The position numbers were made by a program, and so were the translations under genes. The notes beneath the pieces are model-generated. The model was not told the DNA's origin. It ran no database searches and saw only the letters and a list, made by a program, of their open reading frames with translations. A stretch of 64,000 bases of DNA from Pseudomonas campi (lineage in GTDB: Bacteria; Pseudomonadota; Gammaproteobacteria; Pseudomonadales; Pseudomonadaceae): positions 1,922,001 through 1,986,000 of the forward strand of contig NZ_CP053697.2 in the NCBI RefSeq assembly GCF_013200955.2. Direction: 5' to 3'. Of this stretch, positions 53,180 through 62,076 are shown piece after piece (positions within the stretch are counted from its first letter, which is position 1; the number at the start of each line of letters is the position of its first letter).

Positions 53180-53629
53180 ATGGCCAATAGTCGTGCCGCG
53201 CGCCTGGCGCCGGTGGTTGAGATGGCCGAGCGGGCCGAGCGCGAGGCCGCCCGTCAGTTGGGCCATTGCCAGGGCCTGTTGGGCAAGGCCGAGGCGCAAC
53301 TCGGCGAACTCGAACGCTACCGTGGCGACTACCAGCAGCAATGGATCACCGAAGGCCGCCAGGGCGTGTCCGGGCAGTGGCTGATGAACTACCAGCGCTT
53401 CCTCTCGCAACTGGAAACCGCCATTGGTCAGCAGCATCAGAGCGTCAACTGGCACCGCGAAAATCTGGCCAAGGCGCGCAGCATCTGGCAACAGCGCTAT
53501 GCTCGTTTGGAAGGCCTACGCAAGCTGGTGCAACGTTACCTCGATGAGGCGCGCCTGGCTGAAGACAAGCGCGAGCAGAAACTGCTCGACGAGCTGGCCC
53601 AACGCCTGCCTATGCGTGATCAACGATGA
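53180..53629 (+). CDS. fliJ: FliJ, export chaperone/ATPase stalk
   Basis: 149 aa, almost entirely coiled coil (VVEMAERAEREAARQLGHCQGLLGKAEAQLGELERYRGDYQQQWI ... LETAIGQQHQSVNWHRENLAKARSIWQQRYARLEGLRKLVQRYLDEARLAEDKREQKLLDELAQRL). It has the length and pattern of FliJ, which sits in the FliI hexamer and couples it to the FlhA gate. It starts 3 bp after fliI and ends the fliEFGHIJ run. Confidence 0.93.
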   Translation: MANSRAARLAPVVEMAERAEREAARQLGHCQGLLGKAEAQLGELERYRGDYQQQWITEGRQGVSGQWLMNYQRFLSQLETAIGQQHQSVNWHRENLAKARSIWQQRYARLEGLRKLVQRYLDEARLAEDKREQKLLDELAQRLPMRDQR

Positions 53630-53703
53630 TCGCGGTTGCTCGCTGTGACAGCCGGTGCTAAATCTGTCGCAGCACAGCACATACAAATAACAAGGAGTGC
53701 TTC

Positions 53704-54009
53704 ATGAGCATCAGCGCACTGCCCTCGAATGACGGACAGGAACTGACCATTCAGATTCAGGGGCGCTTCGATTTTTCGGCGCACCAGGAGTTCCGCGACG
53801 CCTACGAGCGCGTGAATCTGACTCCCAAGCGCTATGTGGTGGATCTCAAGGCCGCCACTTACCTCGACAGTTCGGCGCTGGGCATGCTCCTGCTGCTGCG
53901 TGACCATGCCGGTGGCGACCATGCGCGCATCAGCCTGGTCAACTGCAATCCGGACGTGCGCAAGATTCTGTCGATTTCCAACTTCGAACAGCTGTTCCAG
54001 ATCGGCTGA
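53704..54009 (+). CDS. hsbA: HsbA-like STAS anti-anti-sigma factor
   Basis: 101 aa STAS-domain protein. The phosphorylatable serines S56/S57 lie in YLDSSALGMLLLLRDHAGG, and RISLVNCNPDVRKILSISNFEQLFQI completes the fold. In P. aeruginosa HsbA is controlled by HsbR and binds FlgM (releasing FliA) or the cyclase HsbD, depending on phosphorylation. The order hsbA-hsbR-hptB here is the P. aeruginosa order, but placed after fliJ. A weak sigma-70-like pair (TTGCTC 53636, TAAATC 53659) lies in the 74-bp gap. The ribosome site is AAGGAG. Confidence 0.85.
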   Translation: MSISALPSNDGQELTIQIQGRFDFSAHQEFRDAYERVNLTPKRYVVDLKAATYLDSSALGMLLLLRDHAGGDHARISLVNCNPDVRKILSISNFEQLFQIG

Positions 54010-54015
54010 GCCCGC

Positions 54016-55710
54016 ATGCCGACGCGTTTGTCCATTCTGATTGCCGAGGACAACGCTGCGGATCGCATGCTGCTGTCCACCATCGTCAACCGTCAGGGGC
54101 ATCGCGCGCTGACCGCCAGCAATGGTCTGGAGGCGGTCATGCTGTTCGAGCAGGAGCGTCCGCAGCTGGTGCTGATGGATGCGCTGATGCCGGTGATGGA
54201 TGGTTTCGAGGCGGCGCGGCGGATCAAGGCATGCGCCGGCGAGTCACTGGTGCCGATCATCTTCCTCACCTCGCTGACCGAGAGCGAAGCGCTGGTGCGC
54301 TGTCTGGAGGCGGGCGACGACTTCCTCGCCAAACCCTACAACCGGGTCATTCTGGAAGCCAAGATCCGCGCCATGGATCGCCTGCGCCGTTTGCAGGATA
54401 CGGTCATGCGTCAGCGCGACCTGATCGCCAAGCACAACGAGCACCTGCTCACCGAGCAGCGGGTGGCCAAGGCGGTATTCGACAAGGTGGCGCATTCGGG
54501 CTGCCTGAATGCGCCAAACATCCGCTACCTGCAGTCGCCCTTTGCCCTGTTCAACGGGGATCTGCTGCTGGCAGCCTTCAAACCTTCGGGTGGCATGCAT
54601 GTGCTGCTCGGCGATTTCACCGGCCATGGCTTGCCGGCGGCCATCGGTGCGATGCCCCTGGCCGAAGTGTTCTACGGCATGACCGCCAAGGGATTTTCCA
54701 TGGCGGAAATCCTTCGCGAGATGAATGCCAAGCTCAAACGCATCCTGCCGGTGGGCGTGTTCTGCTGCGCGACCCTGCTCAACCTGAGCTTCCAGCGCCG
54801 GGTGGTGGAAGTGTGGAACGGTGGCTTGCCCGATGGCTATCTGTACCACACGGCTACTGGCGAGCGCACCGCCCTGGTCTCGCGCCACCTGCCGCTGGGG
54901 GTGCTGGAGTCTGCCAGTTTCAATGACCACTACGAGGTGCATCCGCTGGCCTTGGGCGATCGGCTGTTCCTGTTCTCCGATGGGGTACTGGAAACCTGCG
55001 ACAGGGACGGGCAACTGTTCGGCGAGGAGCGCCTGCAGGCGGTTTTCGAGGGGCAGCATCCTGCCGAGCGCCTGTTCGACGAGATCCAGCTGGCGCTGAC
55101 GGCGTTCCGGGGTGAGGCTCAGGACGATGTGAGCATGATCGAACTCAGCCTGATCGAGGAGGTCGGGTTGACTCGGCCAGCGTTGGCGTTCTCCGATAGC
55201 GGCCTGAGCAGCCCGCTGGATTGGTCGGCCAGTTTCGAGTTCCGCGCGCAAACCCTCAAGCGCTTCAACCCGCTGCCTTTCCTGTTGCAGCTGCTGCTCG
55301 AAGTGCAGGGCCTGCGCGCCCAGGGCGGGGCGCTGTATACGGTGCTGGCCGAGCTGTACTCGAATGCCCTCGAACATGGTGTGCTGGGCCTGGACTCGGC
55401 GCTCAAGTGCAATGCAGAGGGCTTTGCCCGGTACTACCAGCAGCGCGCCACGCGCCTGGCCGCACTGGAGGACGGCTATGTGCGCTTTCATCTGGAGCTC
55501 GTGCCGCAGGCCGATGGCGGGCGTTTGCGGGTGCGGGTCGAAGACAGTGGCTGTGGCTTCGATGTCGCCGGTGCGCTGGATTGCACGCAGCTGAGCGCCG
55601 GGCTCAGTGGTCGGGGTTTGCGCCTGGTGCGCCAACTGACCCAGCATTGCGAGTGGTCGGCGGACGGTCGCGGGGTAAGCGTGGAGTTCTGCTGGTCGGC
55701 TCAGGCATAA
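54016..55710 (+). CDS. hsbR: HsbR-like response regulator with PP2C phosphatase and serine-kinase domains
   Basis: 564 aa, three parts. The receiver (1-120) has D55 in VLMDALMPVMDG and a Lys in FLAKPYN. The SpoIIE-type PP2C phosphatase (about 165-375) has GDFTGHGLPAAIGAMP, LFLFSDGVLE and DDVSMIEL. The HATPase/RsbW-like kinase (about 430-560) has ELYSNALEHGV and VRVEDSGCGF. In the known pathway HptB phosphorylates the receiver, switching HsbR between kinase and phosphatase action on HsbA. It lies 6 bp after hsbA and 28 bp before hptB. Confidence 0.88.
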   Translation: MPTRLSILIAEDNAADRMLLSTIVNRQGHRALTASNGLEAVMLFEQERPQLVLMDALMPVMDGFEAARRIKACAGESLVPIIFLTSLTESEALVRCLEAGDDFLAKPYNRVILEAKIRAMDRLRRLQDTVMRQRDLIAKHNEHLLTEQRVAKAVFDKVAHSGCLNAPNIRYLQSPFALFNGDLLLAAFKPSGGMHVLLGDFTGHGLPAAIGAMPLAEVFYGMTAKGFSMAEILREMNAKLKRILPVGVFCCATLLNLSFQRRVVEVWNGGLPDGYLYHTATGERTALVSRHLPLGVLESASFNDHYEVHPLALGDRLFLFSDGVLETCDRDGQLFGEERLQAVFEGQHPAERLFDEIQLALTAFRGEAQDDVSMIELSLIEEVGLTRPALAFSDSGLSSPLDWSASFEFRAQTLKRFNPLPFLLQLLLEVQGLRAQGGALYTVLAELYSNALEHGVLGLDSALKCNAEGFARYYQQRATRLAALEDGYVRFHLELVPQADGGRLRVRVEDSGCGFDVAGALDCTQLSAGLSGRGLRLVRQLTQHCEWSADGRGVSVEFCWSAQA

Positions 55711-55738
55711 TCGCCGCTCGTGATCAAGGAGTGAGCTG

Positions 55739-56089
55739 GTGTCCGACCTCCACCTCGACAACAATGTGCTGGCAGCCCTGCAGGATGTCATGGAAGACGA
55801 GTATCCGGTGCTCCTGGATACTTTTCTGGCCGACTCCGATGAGCGCCTGCGCAGCCTTAAGCATGCCCAGCAGGCTGCAGATGCACAGGCCCTGCGCCTG
55901 GCCGCGCACAGCTTCAAAGGCAGTTGCAGCAACATGGGCGCGCCGCTACTGGCTGGCCTGTGCAAGCAGCTGGAAGAGGCTGCGCGTCGCGAACAACTGG
56001 ATGTGGCGCCAGGGCTGATCGAGCAGGTCGAGCGCGAGTTCGCCATCGTGCGCATCCTGTTTCGCGCCGAGCGCCAGCGTTACCGCTAG
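55739..56089 (+). CDS. hptB: HptB-like histidine phosphotransfer protein
   Basis: 116 aa from GTG 55739 behind AAGGAGTG. A single Hpt domain with phospho-acceptor H57 in RLAAHSFKGSCSNMGA, followed by the helix LLAGLCKQLEEAARREQLD. Length and context match P. aeruginosa HptB, which receives phosphate from several hybrid sensor kinases and passes it to HsbR. The supplying kinases are not in this window. Confidence 0.87.
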   Translation: MSDLHLDNNVLAALQDVMEDEYPVLLDTFLADSDERLRSLKHAQQAADAQALRLAAHSFKGSCSNMGAPLLAGLCKQLEEAARREQLDVAPGLIEQVEREFAIVRILFRAERQRYR

Positions 56090-56144
56090 TTTCCGCTCTC
56101 TATTTCTCCCTCTTTGGCATGTTCTCGGTGGCCTACCAAGAATC

Positions 56145-56160
56145 TGGCCCGCTGCTTGCT
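56145..56160 (+). promoter_or_regulatory. sigma-54 promoter of fliK
   Basis: TGGCCC-GCTGC-TTGCT, exact spacing with one mismatch, 37 bp before fliK. It separates fliK from the hsb/hptB genes. Confidence 0.75.
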
Positions 56161-56197
56161 ATATCCCGGTACGACCCAACCAAAACGGAGAGTACCC

Positions 56198-57523
56198 ATG
56201 TCCGTTGCACCGGATTTCCTGTTACAGACCGCGCCCGATGTGCGGCCCAAGGCCGCCGTGCCCAAGCCTCCTTCTAATGCGCCAGAACCCGTCAAGAATG
56301 AGGCTTCCAGCTTTGCCGAAGTGTATGCCAAGGAGCGTCAGAGCAAGGTGGCTGAGCGCAAGGAGGCAGCGGCCAAGTCTGGCGCGCAGTCGGCTGACGA
56401 GGGCAAGTCGGCAGAGCCAGCGGCTGAGGAGGCGGTCACGGAGCAGCCAGTCGTTGCCGATAGCGGCAAGGCCTTGCCGGAGGAGGGGGTGGCAGAGGAA
56501 GCGTCGACCCTCGACCCGCTGCTGTTGATGGCCATGGCAGGCCAGCTACCAGTAGAGGAGGTTGCAGAAACAGTGGTGGAGGGTGGGAGCCTGGTGGTCC
56601 CTGAAGGCGAGGCCGCCAGCGATACAGCGCTGCCAACCCTGCTGCCTACCACCCCGACGGTGAACAGCGCCGCGCCGGCAACACTCACCGAGGCCAGTCA
56701 TGATCCCGAGCTGGATATGCTCAACAGTCTGCCTGGCGTGCGTATGGCGCTGGAGATAGGGGCGCAAAATCAGGCGGCGGCTCAGCAGCAGTTGAGCCCA
56801 GGCGCCCTGGCGGCGCAGCAAGCGGTCAATCCGAGTGAGGGCTTTGCCAATGCTCTGGCGGCAATGGCAGGTGACGCCGTACCCGCCGAAGAGGGCGAAG
56901 GCAGCGAGCTGGATGCGGCGGAACTGCTGGGCGAGACTGTGGAAAGCAGCCTGCCGGGTGTGCGTGAGGGGCAGACGGACGCACGCGCCGATGCCCTGGC
57001 CAGCAAGCTCAGCGCCTTGAGTCAGGCGATTTCCCAACAGAGCACGGGTGCACAGCGTTTGCCGCTGGTACCGGGACAGGCAGTCGCCATGCAGCAAGGC
57101 GCATGGAGTGAGGCGGTGGTCGACCGGGTCATGTGGCTGTCCAGTCAGAACCTCAAGTCGGCGGAGATCCAGCTCGACCCGGCTGAGCTGGGGCGCCTGG
57201 AAGTGCGCATCGAGATGAACAAGGATCAGGCCGCCCAGGTGACCTTCATCAGTGCCAACGCCAACGTGCGTGACCAGCTGGAAGGGCAGATGCAGCGCCT
57301 GCGTGACATGTTCACCCAGCAGGGCATGGGGCAACTGGATGTCAACGTTTCCGATCAGTCGCTGGCTCGCGGCTGGCAGGGCGGGGGGGAGGACTCACAG
57401 CGTCAGTCCGGCCGCTCCGGTGGTTCCGGCGGGGAGGGCGAGGATGAATTGCTCAGTGGCATCAGCGAGGTTCGCAGCCCCACTAGCAGCGCTCCGCGTG
57501 GTTTGGTGGATTACTACGCCTGA
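56198..57523 (+). CDS. fliK: FliK, hook-length control protein
   Basis: 441 aa from ATG 56198 behind ACGGAG; the open frame begins earlier but crosses the promoter. The long N-terminal part is disordered and Ala/Glu/Pro-rich (30-300), serving as the molecular ruler. The C-terminal Flg_hook domain (about 300-400) contains WSEAVVDRVMWLSSQNLKSAEIQLDPAELGRLEVRIEMNKDQAAQVTFISANANVRDQLEGQMQRLRDMF. It switches FlhB export specificity from hook to filament. A perfect hairpin follows at 57555. Confidence 0.94.
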   Translation: MSVAPDFLLQTAPDVRPKAAVPKPPSNAPEPVKNEASSFAEVYAKERQSKVAERKEAAAKSGAQSADEGKSAEPAAEEAVTEQPVVADSGKALPEEGVAEEASTLDPLLLMAMAGQLPVEEVAETVVEGGSLVVPEGEAASDTALPTLLPTTPTVNSAAPATLTEASHDPELDMLNSLPGVRMALEIGAQNQAAAQQQLSPGALAAQQAVNPSEGFANALAAMAGDAVPAEEGEGSELDAAELLGETVESSLPGVREGQTDARADALASKLSALSQAISQQSTGAQRLPLVPGQAVAMQQGAWSEAVVDRVMWLSSQNLKSAEIQLDPAELGRLEVRIEMNKDQAAQVTFISANANVRDQLEGQMQRLRDMFTQQGMGQLDVNVSDQSLARGWQGGGEDSQRQSGRSGGSGGEGEDELLSGISEVRSPTSSAPRGLVDYYA

Positions 57524-57554
57524 CCTGTTGCACCTCGCTTCACGGTAAAAAATT

Positions 57555-57596
57555 GCGCCCGGTGCTGAGAAAAGCACCGGGCGCCGTCGTTTTCGG
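57555..57596 (+). terminator. terminator of fliK
   Basis: GCGCCCGGTGCT-GAGAAA-AGCACCGGGCGC, a perfect 12-bp stem, followed by CGTCGTTTTC. The T run is short and displaced, but the stem is very strong. Confidence 0.75.
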
Positions 57597-57672
57597 GTGA
57601 CACGCGGTCTGTGCCTTGGTATATCGGCAGGCTGTGTCGGCGGGCGCTTGAGCAGCTATTTTGTTTACAAGA

Positions 57673-57688
57673 TGGCATAACACTTGCT
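57673..57688 (+). promoter_or_regulatory. sigma-54 promoter of fliLMNOPQR-flhB
   Basis: TGGCAT-AACAC-TTGCT, one mismatch and exact spacing, 50 bp before fliL. Confidence 0.82.
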
Positions 57689-57738
57689 CCTAAGCCTTTG
57701 ACCGCAGACAAAACCCTGATCAGCGACGGATTTTTGGC

Positions 57739-58275
57739 ATGGCAAAGAAACAAGCGCCGCAACCTACAACAGATGGCGACAAACCGGCTGGCAAGAGCAA
57801 GTTGAAGCTCATCATCCTGATCGGGGTGGCGCTGCTGCTGGCTATTGGCCTGTCCGTGGGGGCCACGCTGTTCCTGCTGGGCAAGGGCGATAGCAAGGCG
57901 CAAGAGGGGGAGGTTGCCGAGGAAGGCGCTGCCGAGTCTGCTGCCCCCGTCAAGAAGCTGGCTATTTATGAGCAGATAGCGCCGGCTTTCATCGTCAATT
58001 TCAACCACCAGGGCCGGCAACGCTACATGCAGGTCAGTGTGGCCCTGATGGCCCGTGATCAGGCTGAACTGGATGCCCTGAAAGTGCATATGCCGGTGCT
58101 GCGCAACCGTCTGGTGATGATGTTTTCCGGTCAGGACTTCGCTACCTTGCTCACCCCGCTGGGCAAGGAAATGCTGCGCCAACAGGCCACCACCACGGTG
58201 CAGGAGTTGGCGCAGAAGGAAACCGGGAAAATGGTGGTCGAACAGGTGTTGTTCACCAATCTAGTGTTGCAGTAG
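57739..58275 (+). CDS. fliL: FliL, stator-associated membrane protein
   Basis: 178 aa. A short charged cytosolic start is followed by one membrane helix at about 21-45 (LKLIILIGVALLLAIGLSVGATLFLLG). The periplasmic FliL domain comes next (YEQIAPAFIVNFNHQGRQRYMQVSVALMARDQAELDALKVHMPVLRNRLVMMFSGQDFATL). It supports stator function around the motor. It is first gene of the export-gate operon. Confidence 0.94.
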   Translation: MAKKQAPQPTTDGDKPAGKSKLKLIILIGVALLLAIGLSVGATLFLLGKGDSKAQEGEVAEEGAAESAAPVKKLAIYEQIAPAFIVNFNHQGRQRYMQVSVALMARDQAELDALKVHMPVLRNRLVMMFSGQDFATLLTPLGKEMLRQQATTTVQELAQKETGKMVVEQVLFTNLVLQ

Positions 58276-58288
58276 GCGGGAGTTACAC

Positions 58289-59260
58289 ATGGCCGTACAA
58301 GACCTGCTGTCACAGGACGAAATCGATGCGCTGCTGCATGGCGTCGACGACGGCCTGGTCGAGACCGAAGACGAGGCTGAGCCTGGCAGCGTCAAAAGCT
58401 ATGACCTGACCAGCCAGGACCGCATCGTCCGTGGGCGCATGCCGACCCTGGAGATGATCAACGAGCGTTTTGCCCGTTACACCCGCATCAGCATGTTCAA
58501 CCTGCTGCGCCGCTCGGCCGATGTGGCCGTGGGTGGCGTGCAGGTGATGAAGTTCGGCGAGTACGTGCACTCGCTGTACGTGCCGACCAGCCTCAACCTG
58601 GTGAAGATGAAGCCGCTGCGTGGCACCGGGCTGTTCATTCTCGACGCCAAGCTAGTGTTCAAGCTGGTCGACAACTTCTTCGGCGGCGATGGCCGTCATG
58701 CCAAGATCGAAGGCCGCGAATTCACCCCGACCGAGCTGCGCGTGGTACGCATGGTGCTGGATCAGGCCTTTGTCGACCTCAAGGAAGCCTGGCACGCGGT
58801 AATGGACGTCAACTTCGAGTACATCAACTCGGAAGTGAACCCGGCGCTGGCCAACATCGTCAGCCCCAGCGAAGTGGTGGTCGTGTCGACCTTCCATATC
58901 GAGCTGGATGGCGGCGGTGGCGACCTGCACATCACCATGCCGTATTCGATGATCGAGCCGATCCGCGAGATGCTCGACGCCGGTTTCCAGTCCGATGTCG
59001 ACGATCAGGACGAGCGCTGGATCAAGGCCCTGCGCGAGGACATCCTCGACGTCAATGTACCGCTGGGCGCCACCGTGGCCCGCCGCGAACTCAGGCTGCG
59101 CGACATTTTGCATATGCAGCCGGGCGATGTGATACCGGTGGAACTGCCGGAAAGCATCATCATGCGCGCCAACGGCGTGCCGGCGTTCAAGGTCAAGTTG
59201 GGCGCGCACAAAGGCAACCTGGCCATGCAGGTAATCGAACCTATCGAGCGTTTGCGTTAA
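58289..59260 (+). CDS. fliM: FliM, motor switch protein
   Basis: 323 aa. The N-terminal CheY-P docking peptide LSQDEIDALL (residues 7-16) is intact. The CheC-like middle domain covers about 50-230 (ERFARYTRISMFNLLRRSADV, DNFFGGDGRHAKIEGREFTPTE). The C-terminal SpoA domain covers about 245-320. It sits in the C ring and changes rotation direction when CheY-P binds. It starts 13 bp after fliL. Confidence 0.97.
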   Translation: MAVQDLLSQDEIDALLHGVDDGLVETEDEAEPGSVKSYDLTSQDRIVRGRMPTLEMINERFARYTRISMFNLLRRSADVAVGGVQVMKFGEYVHSLYVPTSLNLVKMKPLRGTGLFILDAKLVFKLVDNFFGGDGRHAKIEGREFTPTELRVVRMVLDQAFVDLKEAWHAVMDVNFEYINSEVNPALANIVSPSEVVVVSTFHIELDGGGGDLHITMPYSMIEPIREMLDAGFQSDVDDQDERWIKALREDILDVNVPLGATVARRELRLRDILHMQPGDVIPVELPESIIMRANGVPAFKVKLGAHKGNLAMQVIEPIERLR

Positions 59261-59271
59261 GCAGGCGCCAG

Positions 59272-59290
59272 GGCCTGGTATGACCAGGCC
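59272..59290 (+). other. intercistronic hairpin fliM-fliN
   Basis: GGCCTGGT-ATG-ACCAGGCC, a perfect 8-bp stem in the 62-bp gap, without a T run. Probably an mRNA stability or processing element. Confidence 0.55.
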
Positions 59291-59322
59291 TGTCCTAATA
59301 AATAGCCCGCCGAGGAATAGCG

Positions 59323-59802
59323 ATGGCAGACGAAGAAGAAGGCACCTCCCCCGAGGAGCAGGCACTGGCCGATGAATGGGCTGCGGCATTGGCCGAATCC
59401 GGCGATGACGCCGCGCAGGACGATATCGATGCGCTGATGGCTCAGGGCGGCGGTGGCGCGGCAGAACCGGCGGCACCGCGGGTGGCGATGGAAGAATTCG
59501 GCGCCGGGCCCAAGCTCGGTAATGGCCCGGTCAGCCTGGACGGACCGAACCTGGACGTGATCCTGGATATCCCGGTGTCGATCTCCATGGAGGTCGGCAG
59601 CACCGATATTTCCATCCGCAACCTGCTGCAGCTCAACCAGGGCTCGGTGGTGGAACTCGATCGCCTGGCGGGCGAGCCGCTGGATGTTCTGGTCAACGGC
59701 ACGCTGATCGCCCATGGCGAGGTGGTGGTGGTCAACGAGAAGTTCGGCATCCGCCTGACTGACGTGATCAGCCCCAGCGAGCGCATCAAGAAGCTGCGCT
59801 GA
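59323..59802 (+). CDS. fliN: FliN, motor switch protein
   Basis: 159 aa. An acidic N-terminal extension (about 1-75; EEEGTSPEEQALADEWAAAL) is followed by the SpoA domain LDVILDIPVSISMEVGSTDISIRNLLQLNQGSVVELDRLAGEPLDVLVNGTLIAHGEVVVVNEKFGIRLTDVISPSERIKKL, essentially canonical. It forms the bottom of the C ring and docks FliH. The extension is normal for Pseudomonas. The ribosome site is GAGGAA. Confidence 0.96.
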   Translation: MADEEEGTSPEEQALADEWAAALAESGDDAAQDDIDALMAQGGGGAAEPAAPRVAMEEFGAGPKLGNGPVSLDGPNLDVILDIPVSISMEVGSTDISIRNLLQLNQGSVVELDRLAGEPLDVLVNGTLIAHGEVVVVNEKFGIRLTDVISPSERIKKLR

Positions 59803-59809
59803 GGCGACC

Positions 59810-60265
59810 ATGCACAGACTCTTCGGGTTGCTGCTGGCCCTGCCATTGATGGCTCTGGCTGAAGCACCGGCTACCCCCGTTGCTCCAGCGGTGACGCCGA
59901 TGGCCGCCGCCGGAATCGGCGGCCAGTTGGTGCAACTGTTGCTCGGCCTACTGCTGGTGATCGGCCTGATCTTCGCCCTGGCCTGGGTCATGCGCCGGGT
60001 GCAGCAGTTCGGCCCGCGCGGTGGGCAGGCGATCAAACTGGTGGCCAGTCAGGCACTCGGTCCGCGTGACCGTTTGCTGCTGGTGCAGGTGGGCGGCGAG
60101 CAGATTCTCCTCGGCCTCAGTGCCGGGCGCATCACCCCGCTGCATGTGCTCAAGGAGCCGGTGCTGCTCAGTGAGGCCGAACCGGCCACCCCGGAGTTTG
60201 CCCAGCGCCTGATGGAGCTGCTCGGCAAGGATCAGCAGGGCCCCAAGGACAAGGACAAGACATGA
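59810..60265 (+). CDS. fliO: FliO, export gate assembly factor
   Basis: 151 aa. An N-terminal signal-like segment ([16 protein letters not shown]) and a membrane helix at about 38-62 ([22 protein letters not shown]) are followed by the cytosolic part [42 protein letters not shown]. FliO helps FliP assemble. The stop overlaps the fliP start (ATGA). Confidence 0.92.
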   Translation: MHRLFGLLLALPLMALAEAPATPVAPAVTPMAAAGIGGQLVQLLLGLLLVIGLIFALAWVMRRVQQFGPRGGQAIKLVASQALGPRDRLLLVQVGGEQILLGLSAGRITPLHVLKEPVLLSEAEPATPEFAQRLMELLGKDQQGPKDKDKT

Positions 60266-61017
60266 GCGTCTGGCGCATTCTGCTGACCCTGCTGTTGGCA
60301 CTGGCGGCACCGCTGGCGTTCGGCGCCGATGATCCGTTGTCGCTCAAGGCGATTACCCTGAGCACCAACGCCGAAGGGCAGCAGGAGTATTCGGTCAGCC
60401 TGCAGATCCTGCTGATCATGACCGCGCTGAGCTTCATCCCGGCGTTCGTCATGCTGATGACCAGCTTCACCCGGATCATCATCGTGTTTTCCATTCTGCG
60501 TCAGGCCCTGGGCCTGCAGCAGACGCCGTCGAACCAGATCCTGATCGGCCTGGCCTTGTTCCTGACCATGTTCATCATGGCCCCGGTATTCGACAAGATT
60601 AACCAGGATGCCCTGCAGCCCTACCTCAACGAGCAGTTGCCGGCGCAGCAGGCGATTGCCAAGGCCGAGGGGCCGATCAAGGAGTTCATGCTGGCGCAGA
60701 CCCGTGCCTCCGATCTGGAGCTGTTCGTGCGTTTGTCCAAGCGTACCGACATCCTTTCGCCGGAGCAGGCGCCGCTGACCATCCTGATCCCGGCGTTCGT
60801 CACCTCCGAGCTGAAAACCGCGTTCCAGATCGGTTTCATGATCTTCATCCCGTTCCTGATCATCGACATGGTGGTGGCCAGTATCCTCATGGCGATGGGT
60901 ATGATGATGCTCTCGCCGCTGATCATCTCGCTGCCGTTCAAGATCATGCTGTTCGTCCTGATCGATGGCTGGGCGTTGATCATGGGTACCCTGGCCGGCA
61001 GTTTCGGCACCCTATAG
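60262..61017 (+). CDS. fliP: FliP, export gate core protein
   Basis: 251 aa. A cleavable signal ([15 protein letters not shown]) and four helices of FliP are visible. Signature segments are [52 protein letters not shown] and [45 protein letters not shown]. It builds the FliP5-FliQ4-FliR1 gate inside the MS ring. Confidence 0.97.
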   Translation: MSVWRILLTLLLALAAPLAFGADDPLSLKAITLSTNAEGQQEYSVSLQILLIMTALSFIPAFVMLMTSFTRIIIVFSILRQALGLQQTPSNQILIGLALFLTMFIMAPVFDKINQDALQPYLNEQLPAQQAIAKAEGPIKEFMLAQTRASDLELFVRLSKRTDILSPEQAPLTILIPAFVTSELKTAFQIGFMIFIPFLIIDMVVASILMAMGMMMLSPLIISLPFKIMLFVLIDGWALIMGTLAGSFGTL

Positions 61018-61027
61018 CGAGGCTGAC

Positions 61028-61297
61028 ATGACTCCGGAAATTGCCGTTGACCTGTTCCGCGAAGCGCTCTGGCTGACTGCCATGATCGTCGGCCTGCTGG
61101 TCATGCCCAGCCTGCTGGTGGGCCTGCTGGTGGCCATGTTCCAGGCCGCCACGCAGATCAACGAACAGACCCTGAGCTTCGTCCCGCGTCTGCTGGTGAT
61201 GCTGCTTACCCTGATCTGGGCCGGACCCTGGCTGGTGCGCCAGCTGATGGAGTACACCCAGAACCTGATCCAGAACATCCCGCTGTTGATCGGCTGA
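61028..61297 (+). CDS. fliQ: FliQ, export gate protein
   Basis: 89 aa with two membrane helices (LWLTAMIVGLLVMPSLLVGLLVAMFQAATQINEQTLSFVPRLLVMLLTLIWAGPWL). The full-length family pattern is present, including the QINEQTLSFVP loop. The stop codon TGA overlaps the fliR ATG by one base. Confidence 0.96.
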   Translation: MTPEIAVDLFREALWLTAMIVGLLVMPSLLVGLLVAMFQAATQINEQTLSFVPRLLVMLLTLIWAGPWLVRQLMEYTQNLIQNIPLLIG

Positions 61298-62073
61298 TGC
61301 TCGAACTGACCAACGCCCAGATCGGCGGCTGGCTGGGGCAGTTCCTCCTGCCGCTGTTCCGTATCGCCTCGATGCTGATGGTCATGCCGGTGATCGGTAC
61401 CCAGCTGGTGCCCGCACGGGTGCGCCTGTACCTGGCGCTGGCGATCTGCCTGGTGCTGGCGCCGACCCTGCCGCCGATGCCGCAGGTCGACTCGGTGAGC
61501 CTGCAGTCGATGCTGCTGATTGGCGAGCAGGTGCTGATCGGGGTGATGTTCGGTTTCATCCTGCAGCTGTACTTCCACCTGTTCGCCGTGGCCGGGCAGA
61601 TCATCGCTATCCAGATGGGCCTGGGCTTCGCCTCCATGGTCGATCCGGCCAATGGCGTGTCGGTACCGGTACTCGGCCAGTTCCTGCTGATGCTGGTGAC
61701 CTTGTTGTTCCTCGCCATGAATGGCCATCTGGTGGTGTTCGAGGTGCTCGCCGAAAGTTTTGTCACCTTGCCGGTGGGGCAGGGTCTGCTGGTCGATCAT
61801 TACTGGGAACTGGCCGGCAAGCTCAGTTGGGTGCTGGCTGCGGGCTTGTTGCTGTCGCTGCCGGTGGTGATCGCCCTGCTGGTGGTCAACCTGGCCTTCG
61901 GCGTGATGACCCGTGCGGCGCCGCAGCTGAACATTTTCTCCATTGGTTTTCCGCTGACCCTGGTGCTGGGGCTGGTCATTTTCTGGCTGGGCACCGCCGA
62001 TTTCCTCGCCCATTTCCAGGTGTTCACCAGCGAGGCCCTGCAACTGCTGCGCGAACTGGCGCGGGTGAGGTAA
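61297..62073 (+). CDS. fliR: FliR, export gate protein
   Basis: 258 aa with about six hydrophobic segments (FLLPLFRIASMLMVMPVIGTQLVPARVRLYLALAICLVLAP; LIGVMFGFILQLYFHLFAVAGQIIAIQMGLGFASMVDPANG; LNIFSIGFPLTLVLGLVIFWLG). Complete FliR, the single-copy gate subunit that contacts FlhB. It is translationally coupled to fliQ. Confidence 0.96.
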   Translation: MLELTNAQIGGWLGQFLLPLFRIASMLMVMPVIGTQLVPARVRLYLALAICLVLAPTLPPMPQVDSVSLQSMLLIGEQVLIGVMFGFILQLYFHLFAVAGQIIAIQMGLGFASMVDPANGVSVPVLGQFLLMLVTLLFLAMNGHLVVFEVLAESFVTLPVGQGLLVDHYWELAGKLSWVLAAGLLLSLPVVIALLVVNLAFGVMTRAAPQLNIFSIGFPLTLVLGLVIFWLGTADFLAHFQVFTSEALQLLRELARVR

Positions 62074-62076
62074 CGC

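Noticed and set aside
54244..56055. 603-codon minus-strand open frame opposite hsbR and hptB
   Set aside because: It spans two complete plus-strand genes with intact catalytic motifs. The antisense product is Gln/His/Arg-rich low complexity.
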